Assembly: GCA_002914845.1 (NCBI GenBank)
Contig: JXTC01000095.1
Span: 757,174-821,173 of the forward strand
Reading direction: 5' to 3'
DNA: 64,000 nt
From: Trema orientale
Lineage: Eukaryota > Streptophyta > Magnoliopsida > Rosales > Cannabaceae
The position numbers and the translations under genes were made by a program. Under the pieces are notes generated by a model that worked only from the letters and a program-made list of their open reading frames with translations, had not been told where the DNA came from and ran no database searches. Shown piece after piece: positions 1-12,027 of this stretch. Positions within the stretch are counted from its first letter, which is position 1. Each line of letters opens with the position of its first letter.

Positions 1-139
1 TATTATAATAAATTAATGGTGAATTTATTTTATTACGTTATTTGATTTAACTTCATGATAATTATTTTTATCCATTATTTGTTAAATCATATGTTATAAT
101 ATGTTATTGTTATATTTTTATTTTCTAGATATATTATTA

Positions 140-2575
140 CTTGCAATAGTGAAAATTGTCCAACAGAATCTTGGAGTGCCAAAGCTTGTTCCAATATATA
201 TTTGAGAGGTGCGAGGTATTGGAAAATCTCTGTTTTTGGTCTGTTAGATAGGCCGACTTTGTAGAGAATCTTCCATTACCAGATGGGGCCCAAATCCAAG
301 AGTCCTTGCGGGGAATTCATGGGAGTATGATGCGGGAGATAGCCATTGCATCTTGAAGATGAAATGTTGCCACAATTTTTGGATAATCCCATGAACCATC
401 AGCTAGAATAAAGTCAGCCACTAGGAAGGATCCTTGAGATGGAAAACCTCTTGGATTTGTCTTGAAATCATTAATACCCAGCACCCATGGGTGTTCCCAA
501 ATTATTATGCTCTTCCCATTTCCAATAATTCACAAGCTCCTTTTTGAATGAGATCTCTCGATTTGCATATATTCTTCCAGGACCATGAATCATCATGAGA
601 AGCTTTCATGTTAAAAAAAGAGTTATGTCCCAAGTATTTAACTTTTAGAACCTGCAAACACAGAGAATCTTGGTTAGTTAAAAGGCCCCAGCCCCACTTC
701 CCTATTAGGGCTTGATTGACATCCAGAGTTCGCCTTAAAACTAGTCCTCCTATGGATTTCAGCGAACATATGGAACTCCAGGCTCTTAAACAGAGTTTTG
801 GATTGCCACGACTATTTTTGCCCCACCAAAAATATCGCAGCATTTGGTCAACCCTTTGGTAGATAGATTTTAGAAGAGCAACTGTGTGCATTACATATGA
901 TGCTATGGATTGCCCCACAGATTTTATCAATGTCAGTCGCCCTACCTTTGACAATAGCTTCCCCTTCCAACCTAAGATTCTTTATTCCAAATGATCTAAG
1001 ACGAACCGGTAGTCCGCTGTTTTTTTCCGTGACCCAAATAATGGCAGACCCAGATACTTAGAGGATCTAGGAGCTTGTCTAATGCCCAAGAAGCTTGATA
1101 TGTTATGTTTCTCTTCCGTACTTAGATTCTTACCAAAATGGATAGATGATTTCTCTAGACTGATAGACTTGCCAGACCAAGAGCAAAAGCTACTAAGGGA
1201 ATCTCGAAAGCCACTAGCTTCATCAATAGTAGCTCAGCCCAAAAGGAACAAATCATCTGCAAAGAAAATATGATGCAAAGCAATGCAAGACCTGGAGAGC
1301 TTAATGCCATGTATAAGCCCTGAGTCGACCTTAGCATTGATGCACCTAGATAAGGCTTCCATGCCAATAATGAACAGGTAAGGGGACAATGGGTCACCTT
1401 GTCTTAATCCTCTTTGAGGGTTAAATGATTGGAAAATGGATCCATTTAAGAGGAGGTTGAACTGAGAGGTTGTAATATAATTCCTTACCCAGTTTATCCA
1501 TTGTTCACGAAAGCTGAACTTAGCAAGAACTTGGAGGATAAAGTCCCAACTCAGTTTGTCATAAGCTTTTTCCAAATTGAGCTTAATAGCCATTAGCCCA
1601 CCTTTTCCTTTTTTGCAGTTCGTGGAGTGAATGACTTCTTGGATAAGGATCCTGTTGTCATGAATTGAACAACCTGGGACAAAGGCCGCTTAGGTAGGAT
1701 ATATGAACTTTGAAAGAAGGGGTTTAATTCTGTTCGCCAGGATTTTGAAAATGACTTTGTAGGCAACATTACAGAGGGAAATAAGGCAGAATTGATTTAT
1801 GGAAGTGGGGTGGTCGACTTTTGTGATGAGAACCAGATTGGTCATGTTAATAGTTCGGTTCATATGGGCTGATAGAAAGAAACTACGAACAGTGTAAACA
1901 AAGTTAATACCCACAATTGACTAGTAGTGTTTGTAGAAGAGTACTGACATACCGTCTGGCCCTGGGGCCTTGATTGATCCCATTCCAAAAAGTGTGTCCC
2001 TAATTTCGTCGAATTCAGGAATAGCACACAAAGTCAAGTTCTCCTCTTCTGAGATTATTGGCGAAATGGTATCACTGAGGATGGTATCACTGAGGTCTGG
2101 GCAGAGATTGGCCGAGGAAGGGCAATATATATTTTGCAACTTCTGGAGCAAGGCAGAGCCAATGCTTTACGGGGAGTTTAACCAAGTTCCAGAGTTGTCT
2201 TTAATGTAATCAATAGAGTTTCTCTGTCTTCTAGTTAAGGTGGAGATAAAAAAGAATTTAGTGCAATTATCACCTTTAGTAAGCCATTGAACTCTTGACT
2301 TTTGGCCCCAGTGTAGTTCTTCGCGAATGAGTTGCTCTGTTAGAGAGCAACGTAAATCATTCTCCTTTCTCAAGTTCTCTAGGGAAGGTTGCATCTCCTG
2401 AAGAGTTGCTAATTCTCTCCTGAGGGCTGTCATATTGGACTTTAGTTTACCAAACTGAGACTTGTTCCATTGAGTCAGGGCCAAACGGGTATCAGCTATT
2501 TTCCGACAGAGATTTGCTAATGGGGGTAAAGGATGTTTGGGATGCCAGCTACGTTGAGTAGCTTTTGAAATATAG
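140..2575 (-). mobile_element. Degenerate L1-type LINE (non-LTR retrotransposon), 5'-truncated
   Basis: Read on the minus strand, conceptual pieces follow the order of a plant L1-like ORF2: a linker with the phrase WLTKGDNCTKFF (about 2250), the reverse-transcriptase entry motif IKAPGPDGM (about 1960), KLNLEKAYDKLSWDF and RGLRQGDPLSPYLF (about 1570-1380), the catalytic box FADDLF (about 1250), a thumb region with FWWGK (about 830), and a C-terminal zf-RVT-like stretch with DSWIWAPSGNGRFS and WNKLW (about 300-170). The pieces lie in different frames with stops between them, so the copy is dead. The endonuclease domain expected upstream is missing; homology fades near 2570, as in a 5'-truncated insertion. 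No poly-A tail or target duplication was identified, so both ends are approximate. Confidence 0.9.
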
Positions 2576-4990
2576 ATAAAGAACTACAATAAATATATTT
2601 TTATTGAAAGACCCTCCATGTACTAAAACTTGAGGGGCATGTATAAGATGGACAATACAAAACAAGACTGGAGTATAAACACTAAGTTTGAAAGTGGTCG
2701 TCCTTCTGTCATGCATATACTACTTCAAGAAGTGTTCTGTGACGACTGTTGTCTGAAACTTACATTAAACTTGGAAAAGTAGACTCGAACAAAGATTGAT
2801 ACTTGCAGGTATTGTTTACAACTTTTAATGGAAACCTGACTTTTTCGTATTAAGTATAATCTAAATTCGAAACACACAAATGAAATCACTTGTTTATGAA
2901 ATCCACAAATTTCCCATGTCCTTAATGATTCCTAGATTATATTTTTTCTTCTCCTCTATTACTTCTTCCTCCAAAACATTCTGAAGAGTTATCTGATCAG
3001 ATGGATCTCTATATCATAGGGAAAAAAAAGAAAAAGAGAAAAAGAAACTAACTACAAATAAATCCTTGTAGTCTGAAAAAAAAAACTACTGACATAATTC
3101 AGAATTTAAATTAAGCACCATGTAGGTAATGGAAAAAAAATGCATGAAAAATAATAAAACTATTGAGAAACAAGAAGAATAATTTCTAGCACAGAAGGAT
3201 CCATATTGAATGAAAAAGAGAGCAAACACAAACCTGAAGCAATTATAGTGACTATCACATAAGAACCAAGATATTAGTAGATTCTACCATGTTAAAGAAC
3301 AAAAATCTATATACATGTTTTGGTATGCATAGTTCAAGACGGCCTTGATATTTCTAAAAATGTCATTTTTATAAAAAGTGCATAATAAAGTTATTTTGGC
3401 CTAAAGTTATTCCTAAATTATTATTTTGCTCATATGCTAATCAACTTATAGCTACTTATTTATAACTGAGATGAGTAGTAGATAATGTTAAAAATTCATA
3501 CCAAAGTATATATTATATGAATAAACTATACATTTTTCTCGCCAATGATAGGCTCGACAAGTGTAAAAGTGATATTTGTAATATCTCATGTCATCCATAG
3601 CTTAGGGAAATTTGGGTCAGGGTAGATAATGCCTGTATCTTGCTCTTGCTCTTGCAGTCTCATTCTCATCTGATACCAAGTGTTTTCTCACCCTTTTTTT
3701 TTTTTTGGTTACCAAAAAAAAAAAACGGGTAAGAAAACACTTGGGTTCATTTCATTCTTAATCGGTTTGAAACAATGAAGAATGCGGGAACTATGGTGGC
3801 AAGATTTAGTCATATGTATTTGAGATTGAGAAAATATTTCAGATTAAAAAAAACAAAATGCTCAGATTTAAGTGAAAATGGAGAGAAGAGATAGCTGGTA
3901 TATATGTCCGAGAAAAAGAGGGAGTATTAAAAAGAGAGGAAGAGGAAAAATAAGAGCAAAACAAAACGTAAGAAGACAAAATAGAGAGACGAAAGAACAA
4001 TGTATATAACGACAAAATAGATGAACGAAAAAAATGAACACTAGCCCGTGTTCTCAATCACTCTTTTAAATATGTTAAATATTATATACAGAGTGATGTT
4101 TTAATAGAGATTTTTATTTGTGCTCTATGGATGGTTATTTCAATTTAGATCATTGAATTTTGACCAAATGATTGTAATAATATTCGTAATTCTAAAAAGA
4201 AAAACTAATCTATTTAATACCTATATAAATATAGAAAATTATTTATAATTTAAAAGATAGATAATTTGTTTGTGATTTTATCTACTCGAATAAATTCTCT
4301 CTCTTTTTTTTTGATTTCAAATATTACTTTTTTTTTGAAGAAAATGTATTATCTATTTAGCTTAATAATTTTTTTTTATTTCACATGAATTATTTTTTTT
4401 GTTTGAAGAAAAAGTATTACCTATTTACTCTTTTTTTTTTAATTTTACGTATTACATTTTTTTTTGAAAAAGTATTATTTATTTAGCTTAATACTTTTTT
4501 TTTCCTGTTTCATGTGAATTACTTTTTTTTAATAGCCTTAGTCATTTTTTTCGAAGGGTTTAATAGTATTACTTATATGTATGTATAAAAGAGGAAATTA
4601 GGCGCAGTACGACGTTTTGGCATTTTTAAAAAAAAATACAGTCTACGGAATCTCAAAGTTATTTTATATGACCTGTTTAAATTTGTTTCTTTTTTTATGG
4701 AGCTGACGTAATGTCAGTGCCATCAAATTATTTATAAAAAAGAAAATGAAAGAAAAGAAACTATGCCGAGTGCTCAATCACGACGTTAGTTGTCAGGCAT
4801 TGACGTTAACTTTTGTTTTTGTTTTTCAATTTATTTCTAGTTTCTAAAAAATAGTTTTCTTATTATCTATAGTTTTTTTTTTTTTTGCATTAATTTTTTA
4901 GGATATACTCTAATTTTTGTTTTCAATTTTTTTAAGGATTGTTATTATTTTTTAGGATTTATTTTTTAAAATTACGTGGTTTCAAATAAC
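2576..4990. other. AT-rich intergenic DNA, no gene recognised
   Basis: No coding pattern, tRNA or clear transposon end was found. The stretch contains homopolymer A and T runs, a purine-rich segment at about 3840-4040 that yields only low-complexity open frames, and T-rich repeated phrases of the type GAAAAAGTATTA at 4320-4520. One notable hairpin at 3676-3744 is listed separately. Confidence 0.6.
3676..3744. repeat. Near-perfect 69-nt inverted repeat (hairpin)
   Basis: The left arm starts CCAAGTGTTTTCTCACCC and runs into a T tract ending in GG. After a 3-4 nt loop the right arm starts with CC and an A tract and ends GGGTAAGAAAACACTTGG. The arms are about 33 nt each with only one or two mismatches. 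No flanking target duplication was recognised. Confidence 0.8.
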
Positions 4991-6470
4991 TTTTCAATTA
5001 ATATGAGGTTTTGAAATTAAAAACTTATAGTTGCTAATATTCAAAATATACCCCAAATAGATAAATAATTAAATTAGGAATACAAAGATAAAAATTGGGC
5101 AAAATGTGATAAATAGATATAATAATTCAAAATTTTGAAAATATTTATTAAAGATTGGAATAAGCTAATAAGCTTTTTTTAAAAAAACAAAAACAGAAGT
5201 TTATTACTACAAGTATCTTATCATGTTACTTATGATATCCAAGATATCTAAGTAAACAGGAAAACAAATAAAGAAATATTACTACAAGTATCCAATTAAG
5301 ATACTTTGCTATCTCGGTAAATTGGTGAGTTACAGAATCCAGTAAGAATTTTTGCAAATTACTCGGGTCTTAGACTTAGTTACCGTAGGTATTCTTATAG
5401 GTATCATGTATATCTTATAAAGATATCTATGGTATCCAGATAAATTGAACAAAAAATTAACATTAAAAGGTTACATAGGTATCCTTCAAGATTACCTAGC
5501 TATGTTTCTGGGTAAATTCAAAAAAAAAAAAAAAGAAAGAAAAAGTCATTGATTACCAAAAGTATCATACTCAATTACCATAAGTATCATATCTGTTAAA
5601 TTAAAAAAAAATATTAGCACAGATATTCTATATAGTAACCATAGTTATTCTACCTCGATTAAAAAGAAAGGGTTATTGTATGTATCTTATTAAATTACCA
5701 TAAATTAATTTCCTATCTATAAACAATATATATATATATATTACTATAAGTATCTTACTCAATAAATAAATAATAATAATTACGATAGGTATTGTAGAGG
5801 GTAGGTTACCCATTGGTATATAGTATATAGAATGAGAACCTTGGGTTTTATTTTTAATTTTTATAAAAAAAAAATGATAAGTATACCAGTAGGTTCTTTA
5901 TGATTTATGGTACATTCATGGAAAGTTGGATGTTCCTTATTAGAGAAAAAAAAAAAAAAAAAGATTGGTCAATGCATGAGGGAATAAAAAAGAAAACAAA
6001 AATATTACTGTAAGTATCATATTTTATTACTTGTAGTATCTAGAGAAATTAGGATGAGAGTTTGGTATTTCTTATTAGAAAAAAAAATATCGTGAGTATT
6101 ATGCTAGGTTACCTATGGTATCTAGTATAAGGAAACTAAAAAGAAAACGAAGATGTTACAATACGTATTTTACTTTATTACCTGTAGTATTCATAGAAAT
6201 GAGATTACCTATTATATTTGAAAAAAGAGAAAAGAAAAAAAGATACCATAGGTATTATGCTGGGTTACTCGTAGTATCTAGCCTAAGGAAATAAAAAAAG
6301 AAAACAAAGATTTTACTGTAAGTATCCTCTTTGTTATCTGTATTATCCCCGAGAGTAACACGTTTTTTATTGAAAAAAAAATGTGGGAAAGAAAGAAAAA
6401 GATACCATAGGTATCATGTTAGATTACCTATAATATCTAGCCAAATTGGGCAAAACGAAGGGTTCCAATT
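4990..6470. repeat. Degenerate tandem array on a GATACC/GGTATC palindromic core
   Basis: The stretch is filled with variants of TTACCATAGGTATC and TTACTGTAAGTATC, whose centres are partly self-complementary, separated by A-rich spacers. In the 3' half a higher-order unit is visible: the phrase AGAAAACAAA/AGAAAACGAA recurs at about 5991, 6142 and 6299 (spacing about 151 and 157 bp), each time followed by a TTAC..GTAT core, a TTACCTGTAGTATC-like core and an A-rich linker with GATACCATAGGTAT. The 5' half is more diverged. No coding potential was seen. Confidence 0.7.
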
Positions 6471-7108
6471 ATATACATATATATATATAATTATGAGGTT
6501 ATAATAGGTATTATACACATTATTTATGATATTCAAAAAATTGGAAGAAAATTGGACTTTTTAAAAAAAAATTAACGAATATAATTATGAATATATCTTA
6601 ATAAAAGTGTGATATGTGTGATTTTAAATATTACTCAAAATATTTATGTTACTCTCAAATATTATTCAAAATATTTGTGTTACTGTGATTTAAGATTTTA
6701 TAATTATTGTAATCCGAAAATAGGCACACAAATAAATTATAAAACTTAATTTGAACAAAAAAAAAAAAGACAAAATAGGATAAAAGTAACTAGAAAAAAA
6801 TTAAGGGAAAAAAAACAAAGAAATAAAAATGAAAAAAAGAACACACACACAATGACAGTGCGCATCATTCGCCTATCTGTTTTTGTTTTAATTTTTTTTT
6901 TATTGTGGGTTAGGAGACGCTTGACGTCTAACCGTACTGAAAACATTTATGACTGTTTTATAAGTGTTAGCTCCATATTCTGTACTTTTCAAAGTTTGCA
7001 GGGGACACCGTATTTTTTAAAACACTCTCACTTTTTCCCGTATTTTTGTACTTCCCCTATATAAAACTAATACAAACTTTTAATTTAACTATATATATAA
7101 AACTAATA
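6471..7108. other. AT-rich intergenic DNA
   Basis: This stretch holds low-complexity A/T tracts, a short TA run near 6475-6490 and a short CA run at 6841-6851. The open frames are rich in Phe, Lys and Ile and look like translated homopolymer, not genes. Confidence 0.5.
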
Positions 7109-7117
7109 AAAACTTAT

Positions 7118-7459
7118 GGGATAATTGTAAAAAAATACCCTCATATTTGGATGTTCTGCAATTTAAACCCTGAAGTTTGGATTCTGCAAAATAATACCCT
7201 GAGATTGCGAATGTCTGAAAATTAATACCCTGTGTTGATTTTTAACTGATATCCTCAAAATTAAGATGAATAATATGGATTAATCTAGTTTTAATTGAGG
7301 ATATTATTGTTTTTTCGTTCCTAAAATTGGTCAAAAAATCTGTCCAGGGTATTAATTTTCAGAAATTCTTAATCTCAGGGTATTATTTTGCAGAGTCCAA
7401 ACTTCAGGGTTTAAATTACAGAACACCCAAACTTCAAGATATTTTTTTGCAGTTATCCC
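7118..7459. mobile_element. Foldback MITE, Mutator-like, with perfect 9-bp target duplication
   Basis: The element starts GGGATAATTGTAAAAAAATA and ends with the inverted form, TTTTTTTGCAGTTATCCC. Almost its whole 342 bp folds back: the phrases ACCCTGAAGTTTGGA and ATAATACCCTGAGATT reappear inverted as TCCAAACTTCAGGGT and AATCTCAGGGTATTAT. It is flanked on both sides by the identical 9-mer AAAACTTAT (7109-7117 and 7460-7468), the target-site length of Mutator-like elements. It encodes no protein and would depend on a transposase elsewhere. Confidence 0.9.
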
Positions 7460-7468
7460 AAAACTTAT

Positions 7469-7745
7469 ATGAAACTTTTATATTTTTTATAGTCTTAGTC
7501 ATATATATTCGAACGTATTAAAGAGTATTTCTTTTTAATAATTTCAAAACTAACTGTATACTTAAAACTATTAAATATTAATATTTTTTATTTTTTTTAA
7601 AAAAAATCATTCCAAATTATTTTCTTTAAAAAAATTCATTTCAAAAACTTATTCATACCTCAATAGAAGTTATTTTCAACTTGATCAAGTACTCATTAAT
7701 GGAGCAAAAACAAAAATCTCTATTAAAAATTATTTCTAGATAAAT
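7469..7745. other. Spacer between two foldback elements
   Basis: AT-rich DNA separates the two Mutator-like elements. Nothing coding or structured was recognised. Confidence 0.5.
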
Positions 7746-7754
7746 TATAAATTA

Positions 7755-8544
7755 GAGTTAACTGTAAAAAAATACCCCTAAATATGCACTTTCTGTAAAA
7801 TTGACTCTAAATTTTGGACTCTTGTAAAAAAATACCTTTACATTTAAAATTTCAAAAAATGGAGGAATGGCAAAGAGTGCTTTGGTCGTGCACGTCCTTT
7901 TGTGAGTTTTCTCCGTCAAGCACCGCTTTAAGATTGGAGACGAGGAGACTCGAGCTTTGGGTTTCGACCAGCTAGGAATCTATTTTGATGGCTCGCATGG
8001 CTTATTGGTGGCCGGTGGTGGCAGATCAAAGAGAGACAAAGGAGCGAGGAAAATGGAGGAAGTGGGTAAATGAGGGAGAATGTATCAGAAGGAAAGGAGA
8101 AGGCCAAGTTGGCCTTATTTTGCATCTAAAATTGTTCTCGAAGCTCGAAATCACGGTGGAGGAGAAGAGGGGAGGAGAGGAGATGGTGGTGATGACCTGA
8201 TAGGGGTGGCAGACGGAGGGGGTTAGGTTAAGATTTTGAGGTTGATGGTGAGGGGAGAAGAGGGGTTTTTTAATATTTTTTATTTTTATTTAAAATTTTT
8301 TGTTTTTTTGATTTTATCTAATTTTAATCAATTTAAAGTATTATGAATGGGTTTATTTATTTGGTGATATGTATAAGCTATTCTTAATCAGATTTATTGT
8401 TATTGTGAGGGACAAATTGGTCAATTCATGCACTTTTTGAAATTTCAAATGTAGAAGTAGTTTTTTTATAGAATCCAAAATTCGGAATGATTTTACAGAA
8501 AGTGCATAATATGGGTTTTTATTTTTATTTTTTCCAATTAACTC
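7755..8544. mobile_element. Mutator-like foldback element with GC-richer interior (possible Pack-MULE)
   Basis: The ends GAGTTAACTGTAAAAAAATA and (inverted) GAGTTAATTGGAAAAAATA face each other. The next arm phrases also match: TGCACTTTCTGTAAAAT on the left reappears on the right as ATTTTACAGAAAGTGCA. The flanking 9-mers TATAAATTA (7746-7754) and TATAGATTA (8545-8553) differ at one base, which suggests an old insertion. The interior, about 7862-8270, is clearly richer in G+C than its surroundings and purine-rich on the + strand. It has short open frames on both strands, none of which I recognise. It may be captured host sequence. Confidence 0.75.
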
Positions 8545-8559
8545 TATAGATTATTTATA

Positions 8560-8880
8560 GATTATAGAAATATATGACATCCGACATGTGCGCAATTAAA
8601 TAATGTTGTGATAGCTGAGTGTAATACGACATGACGCAATTTTAAAAATGTGCTCGCATAGGCCTATTTTAAGTGAACGGCATGACCTTTATTTCAAATG
8701 TTGCGGGCAATTACGTACTCTAAACGACAAGTCTTTTATTTCAAAATTTGCTGGCAGTTACGCACTTCAATATCTAAACGACATGCCCTTGGAATTTGTT
8801 ATTTTCTTTATTTGAAAATGACCGTCACGTTTGATGTTTAAAAGGTCACTTTCCTTTATTGTCGTTTATTATTTACTGAA
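8560..8880. repeat. Dispersed AACGACA-rich repeat, copy 1
   Basis: This segment carries phrases such as AAACGACAAGTCTTTTATTT, TAAACGACATGCC and AAAGGTCACTTTCCTTTATT. Similar phrases in the same order (AAGTCTTTTATTTCAAATTT, then AAAGGTCACTTTCCTTTGTT) recur at 18170-18350, so the two are copies of one dispersed repeat. Related AACGACAT phrases also occur at 58260-58500. No coding potential and no family name can be given. Confidence 0.55.
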
Positions 8881-10428
8881 AGTAGAACAATGATGAAATA
8901 GAACTTGCTTTATTGTCGTTTGTCATCTATTAACAACCATTTTTTTTTCGTTGTTCCCTTAGAAATAAAAAAACAAGATAAGAAAAAGGAAAAAAAAAAA
9001 AAATTGTGGATTATGTTTCATTTTTCCCTTCATGTATACCATTTGTTTCACCTTACCACTATGATACAAAACGTTAAATACATATTCCGTAAACTTATAC
9101 CTGTTTTGAGAATGCCCTTTCCAAATTATTTAAACCAACTTCAATTAGTTTGTGTGTATGAAAACCTTTATTTTGACACTTTTACACTTTCACATAGCAA
9201 AGCGAAGCAAGTTACATATTCTAGGGGAAAAACTGAATAAAAAATTCTAAATTTCAATTCTAATTAAATACACAAAATATATAAAAAACTAAAAAAAAAT
9301 CAACTTACTTAGTTAGAATTCTTTCTATTATTATATGATTTATTTATTTTTAATATGTCTTGGTTTCATTTTCAGTACTTCAACATGGTAACATACAGTT
9401 CGAAAGCCGATAAGGGCCAATTGGGTATTCTTCTACTATGTTGTAGTCATGCCATTGTGAGTAAGAAAGAAGCAACTGCGAAGAAAAATAAAGCGTTAAA
9501 GTACTTGGTAAATTTAATTTACAAAATAGTTGTGTTGTTTAAAAGTATCATCTGAATGTTTGGTAAATTATAGATTGTATGTACTATAAAATGATATTTT
9601 AAGTAATTAAAATATGAAACAGAATTAGCTTTGATAAGTAATCATTACACTGCTTCTCAAATTATACTTAAAATAGCAGTTACATAATAATTTTTAATAT
9701 CTGCTGACTAAAGGTAAAGACTTATTAGACACATCTTCCTCCTACTTTTTCTCTAGCCGTTTTTAAAAACTAAAAATAACATCTGGAATAAATCCCAAAC
9801 AAGACCAAAATATTGCAAAAGCTATGACTCTATTAGTTATTTTTTCTCTCTCCCTTTTTTTCTTCTTGTTATTTTGTTGAGTTGGGAAAAAATATCGATT
9901 TTATATTTTATTATTGTTCTTATTCATTCTTTATATATTTTGTAATTTATTTTTACCTTTATGCCCTGGTATCTTTATATATTTTGTAATTTATTTTACC
10001 TTTATGCCCTTGTATCTTTTTTTTTGCCCAAATAGTTAAATGTGCATTTGTAGCTTGTTTTTTTTATTTAGAGCTTTTTTATTTGTTTTATAATTAAATT
10101 GATATTAATAATTTTTCTTATCAGTCTTGCCTTTTGAATACGTGATTTGTATCCTTTTACTCCTAAAAGGATAAAGTGTCAAAGAAAAAGTTTCTATTTA
10201 CTAAAACCAACTAAAGGAGGCATTTTTAAAATGATTTGAAAATTTATGGTTCTTTTTTGGAAAAATGACATGGGGTATGGAGATTTTAAAAATAATGACA
10301 AAAATACGACTTCATCTTTATAATTACTTTCCTGTACGACCCAGGAAAAAATATTTTTAATTTATACAGTCTAAAGCCCAAGAGAACTTTATTTATTTTA
10401 AAGTCGCATAGGTAACTTTCAAACAAAA
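8881..10428. other. AT-rich intergenic DNA
   Basis: No gene was recognised. The small open frames at 8905-9240 and 9355-9555 lack any family motif and have the composition of the surrounding AT-rich DNA. A short direct duplication is visible at about 9930-10015: the phrase TATATTTTGTAATTTATTTT, followed by ACCTTTATGCCCT, occurs twice. Confidence 0.5.
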
Positions 10429-10486
10429 GTTAGTCTAGTGATTGGGCTATAATTGGCCTACAACCCAGTTGGGTTCAAATCCCCTT
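10429..10486 (+). mobile_element. tRNA-like SINE head or tRNA-derived remnant
   Basis: The sequence TTAGTCTAGTGATTGG resembles a Pol III A box, and GGGTTCAAATCCC, about 40 bp downstream, matches the B box pattern GGTTCRANNCC. A cloverleaf is not convincing, so this is more likely the head of a SINE than a working tRNA gene. No SINE tail could be assigned because the following DNA is T-rich. Confidence 0.45.
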
Positions 10487-10769
10487 ATTCTCAATTTATC
10501 TATTTTATGTCTTTTTCATTTATTTTTTTTTATTTATTTTTTCTAAAATTCATTTATTAAAACCCATTTTTTCTCTTTTTTTTTTGTATTGAACCTTATT
10601 AATTTTTTTTAAAATCTCTATCGTCTTTAAAGTTATTTTTCCATTTTCAATCCACCATTGAATTTCATGAGCTTCACCTTATCTTATTTCCTTTTATTTG
10701 CTTTATATTTTTTTTTTATTTTTTTGTTTTAAAGTTTTTTTCTTTTCACAATGAACCTTNTAGTAATAA
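10487..10769. other. T-rich intergenic DNA with a one-base gap mark
   Basis: The stretch holds long T tracts. A single N at 10760 marks an assembly gap of unknown true size at the border of the following repeat array. Confidence 0.5.
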
Positions 10770-11640
10770 ACCAATCTTATAACTCGGAAACCGAGTACTT
10801 ACTATTTTTTTTATTTAAGAAAATGATTACTTATTACTCTTGAAACTAAAAATTAATTTAGTTACTACTAGGTAACCAGAAAGCAATCTAATAGTTGGTT
10901 ACTAATTTGATTAGTAAAACTTGAGAAACTAATATAGTTTCTGAGTAACCAATCTGATTTCTAAGAAACTAATTTAGTTTTTGGTATTTTTTTTAAATTA
11001 CTATCGACTACTCTTAAAAGTAAAGAACTAAATTGGTTTCTACTTGTAATCAGAAACTAATCTACTAATTAGTTACTAATTTGATTAGTAACGAAAAACC
11101 AACTAGAGAAACTAATCCGATTTCTAGGAAACCAAATTGGTTTCTAGAAAACTTTTGTAGTTTCTTGTGATTTACTTAGCTATAGGACATTCTGTAAAAT
11201 AAAAACTACGATAGTTTCTAAGAAACCTTATTGGTTTTCCATGATTTACTTAACTACAAGGCATTCTGCTAAAGGAAACCATAATAATTTTTAGGAAACC
11301 TTCGTGGTTTCCTGTGATTTACTTAGCTACATGGCATTTTACAAAAAAAGAAATCATGATGGTTTCCAAGAAATCATGATGGTTTCCAAGAAATCCTATG
11401 ATTTATTTAGCTACAGGGCATCATGCAAAAAAGAAACTACAATAGTTTCTAAGAAATGTTCGTGGTTTTCTGTGATTTATTTATGTACAGGACATTCCGC
11501 TAAAGGAAACCAAACTAGTTTCTAGGAAACTTTTATAGTTTCCTGTGATTTACTTATGTACAGGATATTTCGCAAATAGAAAACTAAATTGGTTTCCAAG
11601 AAACCTTTGTAGTTTCCTGTTAATAGAAGATGACTTATTT
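10770..11640. repeat. Tandem array with GGTTTC/GAAACC palindromic core
   Basis: In the 3' part a unit of about 70-85 bp is tandemly repeated roughly six times. Each unit opens with a form of GTGATTTACTTAGCTACAGG, continues with CATTCTGCTAAAG or CATTTTACAAAAA, and closes with a self-complementary core such as GGTTTCTAAGAAACC. Units begin near 11170, 11250, 11317, 11399, 11478 and 11547. The 5' part (10770-11150) has denser, shorter GAAACTAATTTAGTTTC-type cores. Open frames read through some units but are only translated repeat. Confidence 0.75.
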
Positions 11641-12024
11641 ACTAAAATACCACCGCATTTTCTAGTTCCCAAAGTATTTAGAAAAATACCATTAAAAGGT
11701 CGTACGAAATTTTTATTATTTTTGAAAGATCATAAATTTGGTAATATTTTTTGAAAAATAGGTATAAGTGTCCAAAACCCTTCTTTTTTACATGTTGAAA
11801 GTTCTAGGCCATTTATGTTACTTTTTATATTATAGGGAGAAAGTGAGATGAAATATATACATTATGGGTGTTTGGGATATGGTAAAATTTTATAATTAGT
11901 TACTAACTAAAATATTGAGTCACAATAATGTAATAAATATGCAATATGAGATTAATTAAGAAAATATAACATATTAAAATTATATTGGATAAAAGAGGAC
12001 CACAACATCTTAAGATAAGTATAA
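11641..12024. other. Intergenic DNA next to the CACTA element
   Basis: AT-rich DNA with no recognised gene or repeat. Confidence 0.5.
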
Positions 12025-12027
12025 GTT

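Noticed and set aside
7985-8200. 71-codon + strand and 65-codon - strand frames
   Set aside because: They lie inside a foldback element and have no recognisable domain. The segment is reported as possible captured sequence, not as a gene.
11304-11754. Two + strand frames of about 70 codons
   Set aside because: They read through units of the GGTTTC/GAAACC tandem array, and their repeated peptide phrases mirror the DNA repeat.
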